DNA of 64,000 nt, taken from assembly GCF_002752655.1 (NCBI RefSeq), contig NZ_CP023737.1, positions 1,054,001-1,118,000 on the forward strand. The letters are read 5' to 3'. A program made the translations under genes and the position numbers. Positions 53,772 to 64,000 of this stretch are shown piece after piece (position 1 is the first letter of the stretch; each line of letters opens with the position of its first letter). The notes under the pieces were generated by a model that had not been told where the DNA came from, did no database searches, and saw only the letters and a program-made list of their open reading frames with translations. This stretch comes from Methylosinus trichosporium OB3b. GTDB lineage: Bacteria; Pseudomonadota; Alphaproteobacteria; Rhizobiales; Beijerinckiaceae.

Positions 53772-55442
53772 TCAGGCTTCGATGATCAATACATGCACCT
53801 GCGGTTTCTTGCCCCAGACCGCATTGACGCTCGCCCGCACCGCGCGCTCGATCGCCGTCGCCGCGGCGTCGAGGTCGCGCCGTTTCTGCCGCGGCAAATT
53901 GTCGAAGGTGCGGAAGATCGCCTCGTCCACCACCTCGCCCATGTCCTCGCCGCTCTGGCCGCGCTTCGGCAGGCCGGCCAGCATCACGTCGGGATCGCCG
54001 ACCATGTCGCCCCGCTTGTCGATGGCGAGAGCCAGCGAGACGACGCCGGAAAAGCCGAGCTTGGCGCGCTCGCGCACCGCGCCGTCATTCTCGCCGACCA
54101 GCACGTCGCCGTCCTTCAGCAGCCGGCCGCTCGGCGTCTTGCCGACGACGCAGAGCTCTCCGGGCATCAGCCGCACGATGTCGCCATTGCGCGCGCCATG
54201 CACCTGGCCGACGCCGCGCGCCTCGGCGAAGGCGCGGTGGACGGTGAGATGATGCCCCTCGCCGTGCACCGGCACAGCGGCGCGCGGGCGCACCCAGTCA
54301 TACATTTGCGCCACCTCGCCGCGTCGCGGATGGCCGGAGCAATGAACGAGATGATCCTGATCGGTGATCACCTCCATGCCCTGATCGCAGAGCTTGTTGA
54401 CGACGCGGTTGACCTCGCGGTTGTTGCCGGGAATGGCGCGCGACGAGAAGATGACGCGATCGCCCGCCGCGAGCTTGATCGCCGGATGCTCCTTATCGGC
54501 GACGCGCGCCATCGCCGCGCGCGGCTCGCCCTGGCTGCCCGTCGCCAGCACCACGATTTTTTCACGCGGCAGCGCGGCGAACATGTCGAGCGACAAGAAC
54601 GGCGGCAGGCCGTCGAGAAAGCCGCATTCGCGCGCCACCTGAACGACGCGCTCCATCGCCCGTCCGGCGATCACCACGCTGCGGCCGGCCGCCTGCGCCG
54701 CCTCCGCCACCGAGCGCAGGCGCGCGACATTGGAGGCGAAGGTCGTCACCATCACGCGATGCTCGGCCTCGCCGATCAGCCGCATCAGCGTCTTGGCCAC
54801 ATCGCTCTCGGAGAAGCTGTCGCCCTCGCGCAGAATATTGGTCGAATCGCAAATGAGCGCGTCGACGCCCTCGTCGCCGAGCGCGGTGAATCGCGCCGCG
54901 TCGATGCGATGGCCGACGCGCGGCTCCGGGTCGATCTTCCAATCGCCGGTGTGGATGGCGAGGCCGAGCGGCGTGCGCAGGGCGAGAGCATTGGCCTCGG
55001 GGATGGAATGGGCGACGGCGATCAGCTCCACATTGAACGGGCCGATGTCGAGCCGGTCGCCGGTGGCGACGGTCACGAGCTTGATATTGGGCGCGCCGGC
55101 CTCGGAGAGGCGCCGCGCCTCCAGCAGTCCGGCGGCGAAGCGCGTCGCATAGACCGTGCAGCGCAGCTTGGGCCACAGGAAGGACAGCGCGCCGATATGG
55201 TCCTCATGCGCATGAGTGATGACGAGCCCGACGAGATCGCGGCCGATCTTCTCGACGAAGGAGACGTCGGGCATCATGAGATCGATGCCGGGAAGCTCGG
55301 GACCCGGAAAAGCGAGGCCGCAATCCACCATCAGCCATTTGCGCGCGCGCGGGGGGCCGAAGCCGTAGAGCGCGGCGTTCATGCCGATCTCGCCCACGCC
55401 GCCGAGCGGCGCGAACACGAACTCGTCTGCTTCCTCGTTCAT
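53772..55442 (-). CDS. rnj: Ribonuclease J
   Basis: A 556-residue metallo-beta-lactamase/beta-CASP ribonuclease with 5'-to-3' exo- and endonuclease activity, acting in rRNA maturation and mRNA decay. The zinc motif THAHEDHIGALSFLWP, the beta-CASP blocks (ALICDSTNIL, VMVTTFASNVARL, VLATGSQGEPRAAMAR) and the late HCSGHPRRGEVAQMYDWVRP are present. It overlaps birA by four bases (ATGA). Confidence 0.95.
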   Translation of the reverse strand: MNEEADEFVFAPLGGVGEIGMNAALYGFGPPRARKWLMVDCGLAFPGPELPGIDLMMPDVSFVEKIGRDLVGLVITHAHEDHIGALSFLWPKLRCTVYATRFAAGLLEARRLSEAGAPNIKLVTVATGDRLDIGPFNVELIAVAHSIPEANALALRTPLGLAIHTGDWKIDPEPRVGHRIDAARFTALGDEGVDALICDSTNILREGDSFSESDVAKTLMRLIGEAEHRVMVTTFASNVARLRSVAEAAQAAGRSVVIAGRAMERVVQVARECGFLDGLPPFLSLDMFAALPREKIVVLATGSQGEPRAAMARVADKEHPAIKLAAGDRVIFSSRAIPGNNREVNRVVNKLCDQGMEVITDQDHLVHCSGHPRRGEVAQMYDWVRPRAAVPVHGEGHHLTVHRAFAEARGVGQVHGARNGDIVRLMPGELCVVGKTPSGRLLKDGDVLVGENDGAVRERAKLGFSGVVSLALAIDKRGDMVGDPDVMLAGLPKRGQSGEDMGEVVDEAIFRTFDNLPRQKRRDLDAAATAIERAVRASVNAVWGKKPQVHVLIIEA

Positions 55443-56242
55443 GGGCGTCGCTCCGGCTCGGGCCGGGCCGCCAGGGCCGGCAAGAAAATGTCACCTGCTT
55501 CGATGGCGCGGCGCCCGCCTTCGGCTGAAATAATGAGGCGCCCGTCTCGGTCTATGGTCTCGAAGCGTCCCCGCAGCGTTTCTCCGGGCAAGCGCGCCTC
55601 GATTTCCTCGCCGAGCCCGGCCGCATAGGTGAGCCAACGCTCGCGCAGAGCCGGAAAGCCGGCGCCGCTCGACCAGAGCTGCAGCGTCTCTTCCATATGG
55701 TCCGAGAGGCAAGCGAAAAGCGCGCCGGCGTTCGTCGGCGCGGAGAGGCGGGAGAGATCGCTCGCGGGATAGGGCAGCCCCTCGGGCGCGGCCGCGCAAT
55801 TGACGCCGACGCCGATGATGCAGGCGAAAGGCGCGGCCGGGTGGGCCGGCTGCGCCCCTTCCAGCAGCACACCGGCGAGCTTGGCGCCGTCGAGCAGCAC
55901 GTCGTTCGGCCATTTGAGCGCGAGGCGATGCGGCGCCCCGGTGATCTCGATCAGCGCGGCGATGGTCGCGAGTCCGGCGACGAAGCCGAGCTGCGGCGCA
56001 ATGGCCGGCGCGCCGAAACCGGACAGCAGCAGGCTCGCATGGAGATTGCCCTCGAGCGAGCTCCAGCTGCGGCCCAGACGCCCGCGGCCCTTGGTCTGCC
56101 GCGCCGCGACAATCCACAATGGGCCGGGATCGCCCGCCTCGGCGCGGCGCCGAGCCTCGTCATTGGTCGAGTCGATGGTCTCGAAAGCCGCGAGGCGCAC
56201 GCCGCGCGCATAGGCGCGGCGGCCGAGCTCGACCTTTTCCAT
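55439..56242 (-). CDS. birA: Biotin-[acetyl-CoA-carboxylase] ligase
   Basis: A 267-residue enzyme that attaches biotin to the carrier domain of AccB. The biotinyl-AMP site GRGRLGRSWSSLEGNLHASL and KWPNDVLLDGAKLAGVLLEG are clear, with a C-terminal domain (GRFETIDRDGRLIISAEGG). It lacks the N-terminal DNA-binding domain of E. coli BirA, so it is probably not the repressor of the biotin genes. It is cotranscribed with rnj and lies six bases after nuoN. Confidence 0.94.
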   Translation of the reverse strand: MEKVELGRRAYARGVRLAAFETIDSTNDEARRRAEAGDPGPLWIVAARQTKGRGRLGRSWSSLEGNLHASLLLSGFGAPAIAPQLGFVAGLATIAALIEITGAPHRLALKWPNDVLLDGAKLAGVLLEGAQPAHPAAPFACIIGVGVNCAAAPEGLPYPASDLSRLSAPTNAGALFACLSDHMEETLQLWSSGAGFPALRERWLTYAAGLGEEIEARLPGETLRGRFETIDRDGRLIISAEGGRRAIEAGDIFLPALAARPEPERRP

Positions 56243-56248
56243 CTTCGG

Positions 56249-57682
56249 TCAGAACAAGGATTTCGCGGCCGCCGTCGCCGCTTCCACCACCGGCGCCGGA
56301 TAGAGCCAGAAGCCGAGCAGAAAGACAGTGGAGACAGCGAGAACGGCGCGCAGCGACAAAGGCGAATGATCGAAAGCCGGAGCCGGCTCGTCGAAATACA
56401 TCACCTTCACGACGCGCAGATAATAATAGGCGGAGATGGCGCTCGCCAGCACGCCGAAGATGGCGAGCGCGTAGAGCCCCGCGTCCACCGCGGCGAGCAG
56501 CACGTAATATTTGGCGAAGAAGCCGGCCAGCGGCGGCACGCCGGCGAGCGAGAACATCAGCATGGCGAGGAAAAAAGCCGCCGCGCCATTGTTGCGCGAA
56601 AGGCCCGAGAGATCGGCGATGTTCTCGACCGCCCGGCCCTCGACGCGCATCTGCAGAATGGCGGCGAAGGCGCCGAGCGTCATCACCAGATAGATGGCGA
56701 GATAGATGGCGACGCCCCTTACGCCGGCCTCGTCGCCCGCCGCGAGGCCGACGAGCGCGAAACCCATATGGCCGATCGAGGAATAGGCCATCAGGCGCTT
56801 GATATTGGTCTGGCCGATCGCCGCGAAGGCGCCGAGCAGCATAGAGGCGACGGCGAGGAAGACGACGATCTGCTGCCATTGCGCGGCGATGCCGGGAAAG
56901 GCGGTGACGGCGATGCGCGCGGTGATGGCGACCGCCGCCATCTTCGGCGCCGAGGCGAAGAAGGCGGTGACCGGAGTCGGCGCGCCCTCATAGACGTCGG
57001 GCGTCCACATATGGAAGGGCGCGGCCGACATTTTAAAGGCGAGGCCGGCGAGCACGAAGACGAGGCCGAAGACGACGCCGAGCGGCGGCGCCCCGGTGAT
57101 CGACTTGGCGATGCCGTCGAAGGAGATGGTCCCGGCGAAGCCGTAGAGCAGCGAGGAGCCGTAGAGCAGCATCCCCGAGGAGAGCGCGCCGAGCACGAAA
57201 TATTTGAGGCCCGCTTCCGAGGCGCGGGCGTCGTCGCGCGCGAAGGCCGCGGCGACATAGAGCGCGAGCGACATCAGCTCGAGCCCGAGATAGAGCGCGA
57301 TGAGATTATCGGCCGAGACGAGCAGCAGCATGCCGATGGTCGACAGAACCACCAGGATCGGAAACTCGAAATTGCCGAGCTTGGCGCGCTGCAGAAAGTC
57401 GCGCGACATGAGGATCGTCACCAGCGAGCCGATGAGCGTGAGGAGCTTCACGAAACGGGCGAAGGCGTCGTCGACGAACGCGCCCTCGAACAACGACGCC
57501 TGCGCGTCGCCGCCGAACAGCAGCGCGAGGATGGCGAGGCCCAAGAGGCCGATCGCCAGCTCATTGACGAGGCCGAAGGCGCGCGATCCACGGAAGGAGC
57601 CGACGAGGATCAACGCCAGCACGCCGAGCGTGAGAATGGTTTCCGGCAGGAAGTGATGCGCGAGAGCGGTTGTGAACGACAT
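56249..57682 (-). CDS. nuoN: NADH-quinone oxidoreductase subunit N
   Basis: A 477-residue antiporter-like membrane subunit of respiratory complex I. Typical phrases: ELMSLALYVAAAFARDDARA, SEAGLKYFVLGALSSGMLLY, AAPFHMWTPDVYEGAPTPVT and LMAYSSIGHMGFALVGL. The start at 57682 gives MSFTTALAHHFLPETILTLG. It follows nuoM by 13 bases at the end of the nuo operon. Confidence 0.97.
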   Translation of the reverse strand: MSFTTALAHHFLPETILTLGVLALILVGSFRGSRAFGLVNELAIGLLGLAILALLFGGDAQASLFEGAFVDDAFARFVKLLTLIGSLVTILMSRDFLQRAKLGNFEFPILVVLSTIGMLLLVSADNLIALYLGLELMSLALYVAAAFARDDARASEAGLKYFVLGALSSGMLLYGSSLLYGFAGTISFDGIAKSITGAPPLGVVFGLVFVLAGLAFKMSAAPFHMWTPDVYEGAPTPVTAFFASAPKMAAVAITARIAVTAFPGIAAQWQQIVVFLAVASMLLGAFAAIGQTNIKRLMAYSSIGHMGFALVGLAAGDEAGVRGVAIYLAIYLVMTLGAFAAILQMRVEGRAVENIADLSGLSRNNGAAAFFLAMLMFSLAGVPPLAGFFAKYYVLLAAVDAGLYALAIFGVLASAISAYYYLRVVKVMYFDEPAPAFDHSPLSLRAVLAVSTVFLLGFWLYPAPVVEAATAAAKSLF

Positions 57683-57695
57683 TGGCGGCGACCGA

Positions 57696-59207
57696 TCAGT
57701 GAGCGGCCTGGGCCGCGACTTTGAGCGCGTCCGCCAGGGCCGTGTGGGATTGCAGGAGATTGGCGACGGAGGCCGCCGACGCATCGATGATCGGCTGCGG
57801 CTGCACGCCGTAATAAATGGTGAGCGCGATCAGCGGCACGAAGAGCACGAGCTCGCGCGCCGAGAGATCGGTGATTGCGGCCAGGCTCGGCTTGTCGAGC
57901 GGACCGAAGATCACGCGGCGGTACAGATAGAGCGCATAGGCCGCGGACAGGACGACGCCGCTGGTCGCGAACAGCGCGACCCAGCTATTGGCGACGAAGG
58001 CGCCGGTGAGTGTGAGAAACTCGCCGACGAAGCCCGAGGTGCCCGGCAGGCCGACATTGGCGAGCGTGAACACCATGAAGGTGAATGCGTAGAGCGGCAT
58101 ACGATTGACGAGGCCGCCATAGGCGGCGATCTCGCGCGTGTGCATGCGGTCGTAGATGACGCCGACGCACAGAAACAATGCGCCGGAAACGAAGCCGTGC
58201 GAGATCATCAGGAACATCGCGCCCTGCAGGCCCTGTGTCGTCATGGTGAACAGGCCCATGGTGACGAAGCCCATATGCGCGATAGAGGAATAGGCGATCA
58301 GCTTCTTGATGTCCTCCTGCACCAGCGCGACCAGCGAGGTGTAGATGACGGCGATCACCGACAGCGCGAACACGAGCGGCGCGAATTGCGCCGAGGCGTC
58401 GGGGAACATGGGCAGCGAGAAGCGGATGAAGCCATAGCCGCCCATCTTCAACAGGATCGCCGCGAGGATCACCGAGCCCGCCGTCGGCGCCTCGACGTGC
58501 GCGTCCGGCAGCCAGGTGTGCACCGGCCACATCGGCATCTTCACCGCGAAAGAGGCGAAGAAGGCGAGCCACAGCCAAGTCTGCATCTCCGGCGGGAACT
58601 GCGTCTCCAACAGAACGGCGATGTCGGTGGTGCCGGTCTTGCCATAGATCGCGAGGATCGCGATCAGCATCAAGAGTGAGCCGGCGAGCGTGTAGAGGAA
58701 GAATTTGAAGCTCGCATAGACGCGCCGCTTGCCGCCCCAGACGCCGATGATGAGGAACATCGGAATGAGGCCGCCCTCGAAGAAGAGGTAGAACAGCACG
58801 AGATCGAGCGCGCAGAACACGCCGATCATCAACGTCTCGAGCACGAGAAAGGCGACGAGATATTCCTTGACGCGGAACTTCACCGATTCCCAGGAGGCGA
58901 GAATGGCGAAAGGCGTCAGGAAGGTCGTCAACAGCACGAAGGGAATGGAGAAGCCGTCCACGCCCATCTTATAGGTGAGGCCGGAGCCGAACCACGCCCT
59001 CTGCTCGACGAGCTGAAAGGCGGCGCTCGCCGTGTCGAAACGTCCCCAGACGACGAGCGACAGCGCGAACACGATGACGGTCGTCAGCAGCGCCGCCCAT
59101 TTGGCGTTGCGCAGCGTCGCTTCATCCTCGCCTTTCAGCGTGAGGATGAAGGCCGCGCCCACCAGCGGCAGGAAGGTGAGGCCCGTGAGAATGCCGAAAC
59201 CGAACAT
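57696..59207 (-). CDS. nuoM: NADH-quinone oxidoreductase subunit M
   Basis: A 503-residue proton-pumping subunit of complex I. It contains [60 protein letters not shown] and the discontinuous-helix residues of the family. The ATG (59207) overlaps the nuoL stop by one base (TGATG). Confidence 0.97.
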   Translation of the reverse strand: MFGFGILTGLTFLPLVGAAFILTLKGEDEATLRNAKWAALLTTVIVFALSLVVWGRFDTASAAFQLVEQRAWFGSGLTYKMGVDGFSIPFVLLTTFLTPFAILASWESVKFRVKEYLVAFLVLETLMIGVFCALDLVLFYLFFEGGLIPMFLIIGVWGGKRRVYASFKFFLYTLAGSLLMLIAILAIYGKTGTTDIAVLLETQFPPEMQTWLWLAFFASFAVKMPMWPVHTWLPDAHVEAPTAGSVILAAILLKMGGYGFIRFSLPMFPDASAQFAPLVFALSVIAVIYTSLVALVQEDIKKLIAYSSIAHMGFVTMGLFTMTTQGLQGAMFLMISHGFVSGALFLCVGVIYDRMHTREIAAYGGLVNRMPLYAFTFMVFTLANVGLPGTSGFVGEFLTLTGAFVANSWVALFATSGVVLSAAYALYLYRRVIFGPLDKPSLAAITDLSARELVLFVPLIALTIYYGVQPQPIIDASAASVANLLQSHTALADALKVAAQAAH

Positions 59208-61258
59208 CAGCGCAGACCTCCCGCGACGAACCAGGTGACGAACGCCGCGACGCCGATCAGCATGGCGAAGGCGTAGTGATAGACATAGCCAGTCTGCAGA
59301 CGCACAGCGAGCCGCGCCCCGTCGACGACGCGCGCCGCGATCCCATCCGGGCCGAGCCCGTCGATGATGCGGCCGTCGCCGCCCTTCCACAGGAGGCGGC
59401 CGAGCGCGAATGCGGGACGCACGAAGATCGCGTCATAGAGCTCGTCGAAATACCATTTGTTGAGCAGGAACCGGTACAGCCTCGGAAAGGCTCCGGCGAT
59501 CTTCTGCGCCGTGCCCGGCGCGAGCTGGTAGACATAGAGCGCGACGAGGAAGCCCAGCGCCATCATCACGGTCGGCACGAAGGAAATCCACTCCGGAATC
59601 TCGTGCATCGCATGCAGGATGTGATTCTCCTGGCCGGTGTAGATCGCGCCTTTCCAGAACTCCTCATAGGCGTGGCCCGAGAAGAAGCCGGCGAAGACGA
59701 GGCCCGCGCCGAGCGCGCCGACCGACAGCACGATCAGCGGGATCAGCATCACGATCGGCGATTCGTGCGGAGCGTGATGGCCATGGTCGCCATGCGCGTG
59801 GTCGTCCTTCGCATGGTCATCATGGGCATGATCATCGTGAGCGTGAGCGTCATGCCCATGCGCAGCAGCGTGCGCAGCCGGGGCATGCGCGTCGCCATGC
59901 GCCTCCTTGGCCTTGCCGAAGAAGGTCATGAACACGAGGCGCCAGGAGTAGAAGGAGGTGAGGCCCGCCGCGATCACGGTGGAGAGGAAGGCGAAGAAGG
60001 CGACGCCATGATGGGCGCTCGCCGCATAGGCCGCCTCGATGATCTGGTCCTTGGAGAAATAGCCGGCCGTGTAGGGAAAGCCGGTCAGCGCCAGAGTGCC
60101 GATCGTCATCATCGCGAAGGTGACGGGGATTTTGTTCCACAGCCCGCCCATGTTGCGCATGTCCTGCTCGTGATGCATCGCATGAATGACCGAGCCGGCG
60201 CCGAGGAACAGCAGCGCCTTGAAGAAGGCGTGGGTGTAGAGATGGAACACGCCGACCGAATAGGCGCCGACGCCTTCGGCGACGAACATATAGCCGAGCT
60301 GCGAGCAGGTCGAATAAGCGATGACGCGCTTGATGTCGTTCTGCACCAGGCCGATCGTCGCCGCGAAGAAGGCGGTGACGCCGCCGATCAGCGTGACGAA
60401 AGCCAGCGTGTCCGGCGCATATTCGAAGATCGGCGACAGGCGCGCGACCATGAAGACGCCAGCGGTGACCATGGTCGCCGCATGGATGAGCGCCGAGACC
60501 GGCGTCGGTCCCTCCATCGCATCCGGAAGCCAGGTGTGCAGCAGGAACTGCGCCGACTTGCCCATGGCGCCGGTGAACAGCAGGAAGGTCGCCAGCGTCA
60601 GCGCGTCGAAATCGGCGCCGAACACATGGATCTTCTGCCCCGCGATGCCCGGCACGGCGGCGAACACCTGCTCGAAGCCGACCGATTGCGTGAGCTGGAA
60701 GACGAGGAAGATGCCGAGCGCGAAGCCGAAATCGCCGACGCGATTGACGACGAAGGCCTTGATCGCCGCGGCGTTGGCCGAGGGCTTCTGATACCAGAAG
60801 CCGATGAGGAGATAAGAGGCGAGTCCGACGCCCTCCCAGCCGAAGAACATCTGCACGAGATTATCGGCGGTCACCAGCGTGAGCATGGCGAAGGTGAACA
60901 GCGACAGATAGGCGAAGAAGCGCGGACGGTGCGGATCCTCGTGCATGTAGCCGATGGAATAAAGATGGACGAGCGCCGAGACGCTGTTGACGACGACGAG
61001 CATCACCGCCGTCAGCGTGTCGACGCGCAGCGCCCAGTCGACGCTGAGCTTGCCCGAGGTGAACCAGTTGGCGAGCACCGGCGCGCTCGCATGGCCATGG
61101 CCGAGCGCGACGTCAAAGAACACCATCCAGGAGAGCCCGGCCGCGATGACGAGCAGCGTCGTCGTCACGAGCTCGGACGGACGCGCGCCGATGCGTCGCC
61201 CGAACAGGCCCGCGATGAGAAAGCCGATGAGCGGCAGGAAGACGATAGCTTGGATCAT
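59207..61258 (-). CDS. nuoL: NADH-quinone oxidoreductase subunit L
   Basis: A 683-residue proton-pumping subunit with the long lateral helix. It contains [59 protein letters not shown] and [20 protein letters not shown]. Between about residues 450 and 497 there is a His/Asp/Ala-rich insert (repeats of [11 protein letters not shown] type). Such inserts are common in alphaproteobacterial NuoL; a metal-binding role is unproven. Confidence 0.97.
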   Translation of the reverse strand: MIQAIVFLPLIGFLIAGLFGRRIGARPSELVTTTLLVIAAGLSWMVFFDVALGHGHASAPVLANWFTSGKLSVDWALRVDTLTAVMLVVVNSVSALVHLYSIGYMHEDPHRPRFFAYLSLFTFAMLTLVTADNLVQMFFGWEGVGLASYLLIGFWYQKPSANAAAIKAFVVNRVGDFGFALGIFLVFQLTQSVGFEQVFAAVPGIAGQKIHVFGADFDALTLATFLLFTGAMGKSAQFLLHTWLPDAMEGPTPVSALIHAATMVTAGVFMVARLSPIFEYAPDTLAFVTLIGGVTAFFAATIGLVQNDIKRVIAYSTCSQLGYMFVAEGVGAYSVGVFHLYTHAFFKALLFLGAGSVIHAMHHEQDMRNMGGLWNKIPVTFAMMTIGTLALTGFPYTAGYFSKDQIIEAAYAASAHHGVAFFAFLSTVIAAGLTSFYSWRLVFMTFFGKAKEAHGDAHAPAAHAAAHGHDAHAHDDHAHDDHAKDDHAHGDHGHHAPHESPIVMLIPLIVLSVGALGAGLVFAGFFSGHAYEEFWKGAIYTGQENHILHAMHEIPEWISFVPTVMMALGFLVALYVYQLAPGTAQKIAGAFPRLYRFLLNKWYFDELYDAIFVRPAFALGRLLWKGGDGRIIDGLGPDGIAARVVDGARLAVRLQTGYVYHYAFAMLIGVAAFVTWFVAGGLR

Positions 61259-61264
61259 CGGCGC

Positions 61265-61573
61265 TCAGCCCTTCAGAGAGTTGATGTCCTCGACCGCGAT
61301 GGTGCCGCGGTTGCGGAAATAGGTGACGAGAATGGCGAGGCCGATCGCCGCCTCCGCCGCCGCCACCGTCAGGATGAACAGAGCGAACACTTGTCCGGTG
61401 AGATCGCCGAGCGCGGCCGAGAAGGCGACGAGATTGATGTTCACCGCGAGCAGGATCAGCTCCACCGACATCAAGATTATGATGATGTTCTTGCGGTTGA
61501 GGATGATGCCGGCGACGCCGAGCGTGAACAGGATCGCCGCGACGACGAGGTAATGGGTGAGACCGACGGCCAT
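61265..61573 (-). CDS. nuoK: NADH-quinone oxidoreductase subunit K
   Basis: A 102-residue three-helix membrane subunit: [20 protein letters not shown] with the two conserved membrane Glu positions (the second in [13 protein letters not shown]). It is spaced six bases from nuoL. Confidence 0.97.
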   Translation of the reverse strand: MAVGLTHYLVVAAILFTLGVAGIILNRKNIIIILMSVELILLAVNINLVAFSAALGDLTGQVFALFILTVAAAEAAIGLAILVTYFRNRGTIAVEDINSLKG

Positions 61574-61586
61574 TGCTGCGTTTCCT

Positions 61587-62189
61587 TCAGACGCCCGCCC
61601 GCGAGGGCACTTTTTTGATCTCGATCACATTCTCGCGCGTGCGCGCATTCTGCTCCGCGATCTTCTGCCGCTTGACGCCGGGGCGGTGATGCAGCGTCAG
61701 CACGATCGCGCCGATCATGGCGGTGAGCAGCACCAAGGCGGAGGCTTGGAAGAACACGAAATACTTCGTGTAGAGCACCTGACCGAGCGCCGCGGTGTTG
61801 GAGACGCCGGCGGCGATGGGCGTCTGCGCCGCCTCGAGCGCGCTCGGCGCGCTCTGCCAGCCGACCGCGATCATGCCGAGCTCGATGAGCACCACAGCGC
61901 CGACCCCGGCGCCGAGCGGCAGATGCTTGGAGAAGCCCTGGCGCAGCTCGGCGAAATCGACGTCGAGCATCATCACGACGAAGAGGAACAGCACCGCCAC
62001 CGCGCCGACATAGACGACGACGAGGATCATCGCGAGGAATTCGGCGCCGGCGAGCAGGAAGAGACCCGCGCCATTGACGAAGGCGAGGATGAGAAAGAGC
62101 ACCGAATGGACCGGATTACGCGCGACGATCACCGCGAAAGCCGATGCGATCAGCACCGCCGAGAAAAGATAGAAGAATGCTGCTGCCAC
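61587..62189 (-). CDS. nuoJ: NADH-quinone oxidoreductase subunit J
   Basis: A 200-residue membrane subunit: [52 protein letters not shown]. It follows nuoI after a 140-base gap that holds a palindromic repeat, so nuoJ may have its own promoter or just reduced readthrough. Confidence 0.96.
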   Translation of the reverse strand: MAAAFFYLFSAVLIASAFAVIVARNPVHSVLFLILAFVNGAGLFLLAGAEFLAMILVVVYVGAVAVLFLFVVMMLDVDFAELRQGFSKHLPLGAGVGAVVLIELGMIAVGWQSAPSALEAAQTPIAAGVSNTAALGQVLYTKYFVFFQASALVLLTAMIGAIVLTLHHRPGVKRQKIAEQNARTRENVIEIKKVPSRAGV

Positions 62190-62284
62190 TTTGGTCGTTC
62201 CTCTTCTCGCAGCCCGATAGCGTCCCGCGGTCTTTTAGAGCGCTACCGATCCGATCGGATCGCGCTCCAGCATTTTCTCGTTTT

Positions 62285-62322
62285 TGATCGACCGAACGAT
62301 TCCGTTCGATCGGAAAGCGCTC
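62285..62322. repeat. Intergenic palindromic repeat, copy 2
   Basis: The reverse complement of the element at 9968-10005 (36 of 38 bases identical). Next to it at 62240-62271 lies GATCCGATCGGATC, another palindrome resembling the 10031-10068 inverted repeat. These sit between nuoJ and nuoI inside the nuo operon. Confidence 0.75.
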
Positions 62323-62329
62323 TCAACCC

Positions 62330-62818
62330 TCAGCGATAGGGCGAGTCCATCGCGATGTTGCGCGCGATCTCGCGCTCCCAGCGCGCGCCGTTCTCGAGCA
62401 GGCGATCCTTGTTGTAGTACAGCTCCTCGCGCGTCTCGACGGCGAACTCCTGGTTCGGCCCCTCGACGATGGCGTCCACCGGGCAAGCCTCCTGGCAGAA
62501 GCCGCAATAGATGCATTTCACCATGTCGATATCATAGCGCGTCGTGCGGCGCGTGCCGTCGTTGCGGCGCGGGCCGGCCTCGATGGTGATGGCCTGCGCC
62601 GGGCAGATCGCCTCGCACAGCTTGCAGGCGATGCAGCGCTCCTCGCCATTGGGATAGCGGCGCAGCGCATGCTCGCCGCGAAAGCGCGGCGAGATCGGAT
62701 TCTTCTCGTGCGGATAGTTCAGCGTCGCCTTCGGCTTGAAGAAATAGTGCATCGACAGGAAGAAGGCGGCGATGAACTCGGTGAGGAAGAGCGATTTCGC
62801 TGCTTGATCGAGCTTCAT
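62330..62818 (-). CDS. nuoI: NADH-quinone oxidoreductase subunit I
   Basis: A 162-residue ferredoxin-like subunit carrying two 4Fe-4S clusters: [20 protein letters not shown] and [20 protein letters not shown]. It transfers electrons within the peripheral arm of complex I. Both CxxCxxCxxxCP motifs are intact. Confidence 0.97.
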   Translation of the reverse strand: MKLDQAAKSLFLTEFIAAFFLSMHYFFKPKATLNYPHEKNPISPRFRGEHALRRYPNGEERCIACKLCEAICPAQAITIEAGPRRNDGTRRTTRYDIDMVKCIYCGFCQEACPVDAIVEGPNQEFAVETREELYYNKDRLLENGARWEREIARNIAMDSPYR

Positions 62819-62830
62819 GACACGGGCCCC

Positions 62831-63850
62831 TTAGTTCGCGCCCGCCGAGCCGGCGAATTGCAGCACGGCGGCGACGAGGATCACCATGACGAGAGAGATG
62901 GGAAGGAACACCTTCCAGCCGAGCCGCATGAGCTGGTCGTAGCGGTAGCGCGGCACGAAAGCCTTCACCATGGCGAACATGAAGAAGAAGAAGGTGACCT
63001 TCAGCACGAACCAGATGACGCCCGGAACCATGTCCAGCGGCGCGATGTGGACGGGCGGCAGCCAGCCGCCGAAGAACAGCAGCGTCAGCAGCGCGCACAT
63101 GGTGAGGATGGCGACATATTCGCCGAGCATGAACAGCATGTAGGGCGTCGCCGAATATTCGATCATGAAGCCGGCGACGAGCTCCGACTCCGCCTCGACG
63201 AGATCGAAGGGCGGGCGGTTTGTCTCGGCCAGCGCCGAGATGAAGAAGATCACGAACATCGGCAGGAGGCGCAGCCAATACCAGCCGAGCATCCCATATT
63301 GCGTGTCCTGCGCGCGCACGACCTCGGTGAGATTGAGCGAGCCGGCGCAGAGCAGAACGGTGATGATGACGAAGCCGATCGAGACCTCGTAGGACACCAT
63401 TTGCGCGGCCGAGCGCAGCGCCGAGAGGAACGGATATTTCGAGTTCGACGCCCAGCCGCCCATGATGATGCCATAGACGCCGAGCGAGGAGATGGCGAAG
63501 ATGTAGAGAATGCCGACATTGAGATCGGCGACCGCCCAGCCGTCATTGACCGGGATCACCGCCCAGGCGGCGACGGCGAGCATGGCGGTGACGAAGGGCG
63601 CCAGCAGGAACACGCCCTTATTGGCCGTGTCCGGAATCACCGGCTCCTTCAGCACGAATTTGAGCATGTCGGCGAAGCTCTGGAGCAGGCCCCAGGGACC
63701 GACGACATTGGGGCCGCGGCGCAATTGCACCGCCGCCCACACCTTGCGGTCGATATAGATCGCATAGGCGAGATAGACGAGCAGCACCACCGTCAGCACG
63801 ACGCTCTTGACGATGATGATGAGGAGATTGAGCAGCCAGCCGTCGATCAC
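62831..63850 (-). CDS. nuoH: NADH-quinone oxidoreductase subunit H
   Basis: A 339-residue membrane subunit at the quinone site: [59 protein letters not shown] with its conserved acidic loop, and [17 protein letters not shown] end ([19 protein letters not shown]). Confidence 0.97.
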   Translation of the reverse strand: MIDGWLLNLLIIIVKSVVLTVVLLVYLAYAIYIDRKVWAAVQLRRGPNVVGPWGLLQSFADMLKFVLKEPVIPDTANKGVFLLAPFVTAMLAVAAWAVIPVNDGWAVADLNVGILYIFAISSLGVYGIIMGGWASNSKYPFLSALRSAAQMVSYEVSIGFVIITVLLCAGSLNLTEVVRAQDTQYGMLGWYWLRLLPMFVIFFISALAETNRPPFDLVEAESELVAGFMIEYSATPYMLFMLGEYVAILTMCALLTLLFFGGWLPPVHIAPLDMVPGVIWFVLKVTFFFFMFAMVKAFVPRYRYDQLMRLGWKVFLPISLVMVILVAAVLQFAGSAGAN

Positions 63851-63861
63851 GTCTTATGCTC

Positions 63862-64000
63862 CTATTCGGCAGCGCGGCTGAGCCGGCCCTGCGCCAGCGC
63901 CGAGCATTCGGCCATGGTGGCCGAGGCGCGGGCGATCGGATTGGTGAGATAGAAATCGGCGATGGCGGCGACGAAATCGTCCTTCCACGCCGTCGCCGGC
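63862..64000 (-). CDS. nuoG: NADH-quinone oxidoreductase subunit G, C-terminal end
   Basis: Only the last 45 codons are in the window (FYLTNPIARASATMAECSAL, AQGRLSRAAE, stop TAG at 63862-63864), matching the end of NuoG just upstream of nuoH, 11 bases away. The rest lies beyond the right edge. Confidence 0.88.
   Translation of the reverse strand, partial: PATAWKDDFVAAIADFYLTNPIARASATMAECSALAQGRLSRAAE

Noticed and set aside
59276..61618. 780-codon antisense frame over nuoL and nuoK
   Set aside because: Shadow of conserved complex I genes.
1..64000. CRISPR array
   Set aside because: No regularly spaced identical repeats with unique spacers; the repeats found are palindromic units or iterons.

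Overview
This is a GC-rich chromosomal window from an alphaproteobacterium, most likely Hyphomicrobiales. Gene order (accC-accB-aroQ-dsbA; lptD-lptG next to pepA; tRNA-Lys, DUF1467, mce, rnj, birA and nuoN back to nuoG) fits that order. A large PEP carboxylase, methylmalonyl-CoA epimerase and a B12-dependent ribonucleotide reductase would suit a serine-cycle methylotroph of the Methylosinus/Methylocystis kind, but that genus guess is inference.

Layout. 1-9954: N-terminus of an Xaa-Pro aminopeptidase, an L,D-transpeptidase lipoprotein, an IS5-type transposase remnant, then a minus-strand block of biotin carboxylase and its carrier protein, dehydroquinase, a DsbA-like thioredoxin, LptD and LptG. 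9955-12202: a small AT-richer island (two-gene unknown module, integrase remnant) where lptF would be expected. 12203-21272: pepA, bioB with a membrane protein, a guanidinium exporter convergent with an arginine amidinotransferase, an orphan ParD, a PIN-domain gene pair and ppc. 21404-26316: an ECF sigma / FecR / TonB receptor locus whose receptor gene is frameshifted. 26360-34856: VapBC, priA, an anchored unknown protein and nrdJ behind paired NrdR boxes. 35023-35486: a HicBA pair with a shortened toxin.

35559-52958 is a 17.4-kb integrative element between 53-bp direct repeats, the right one being the 3' part of an intact tRNA-Lys gene. It has an integrase, an AlpA-like regulator, SSB, a replication gene with internal iteron-like repeats, a HEAGH protein, a prohead protease, a 1305-residue tape measure, a DUF6441 protein, and an XRE repressor divergent from a run of overlapping small genes. 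Terminase, portal, major capsid and lysis genes are not seen, so it is a remnant or a satellite. Two of its genes carry frameshifts, one explained exactly by a 25-bp tandem duplication.

53065-64000 is core genome: DUF1467, mce, rnj, birA and the distal NADH dehydrogenase operon (nuoN, M, L, K, J, I, H, end of G), all minus strand. Several families of short palindromic intergenic repeats are scattered through the window, often at gene ends or in broken genes.
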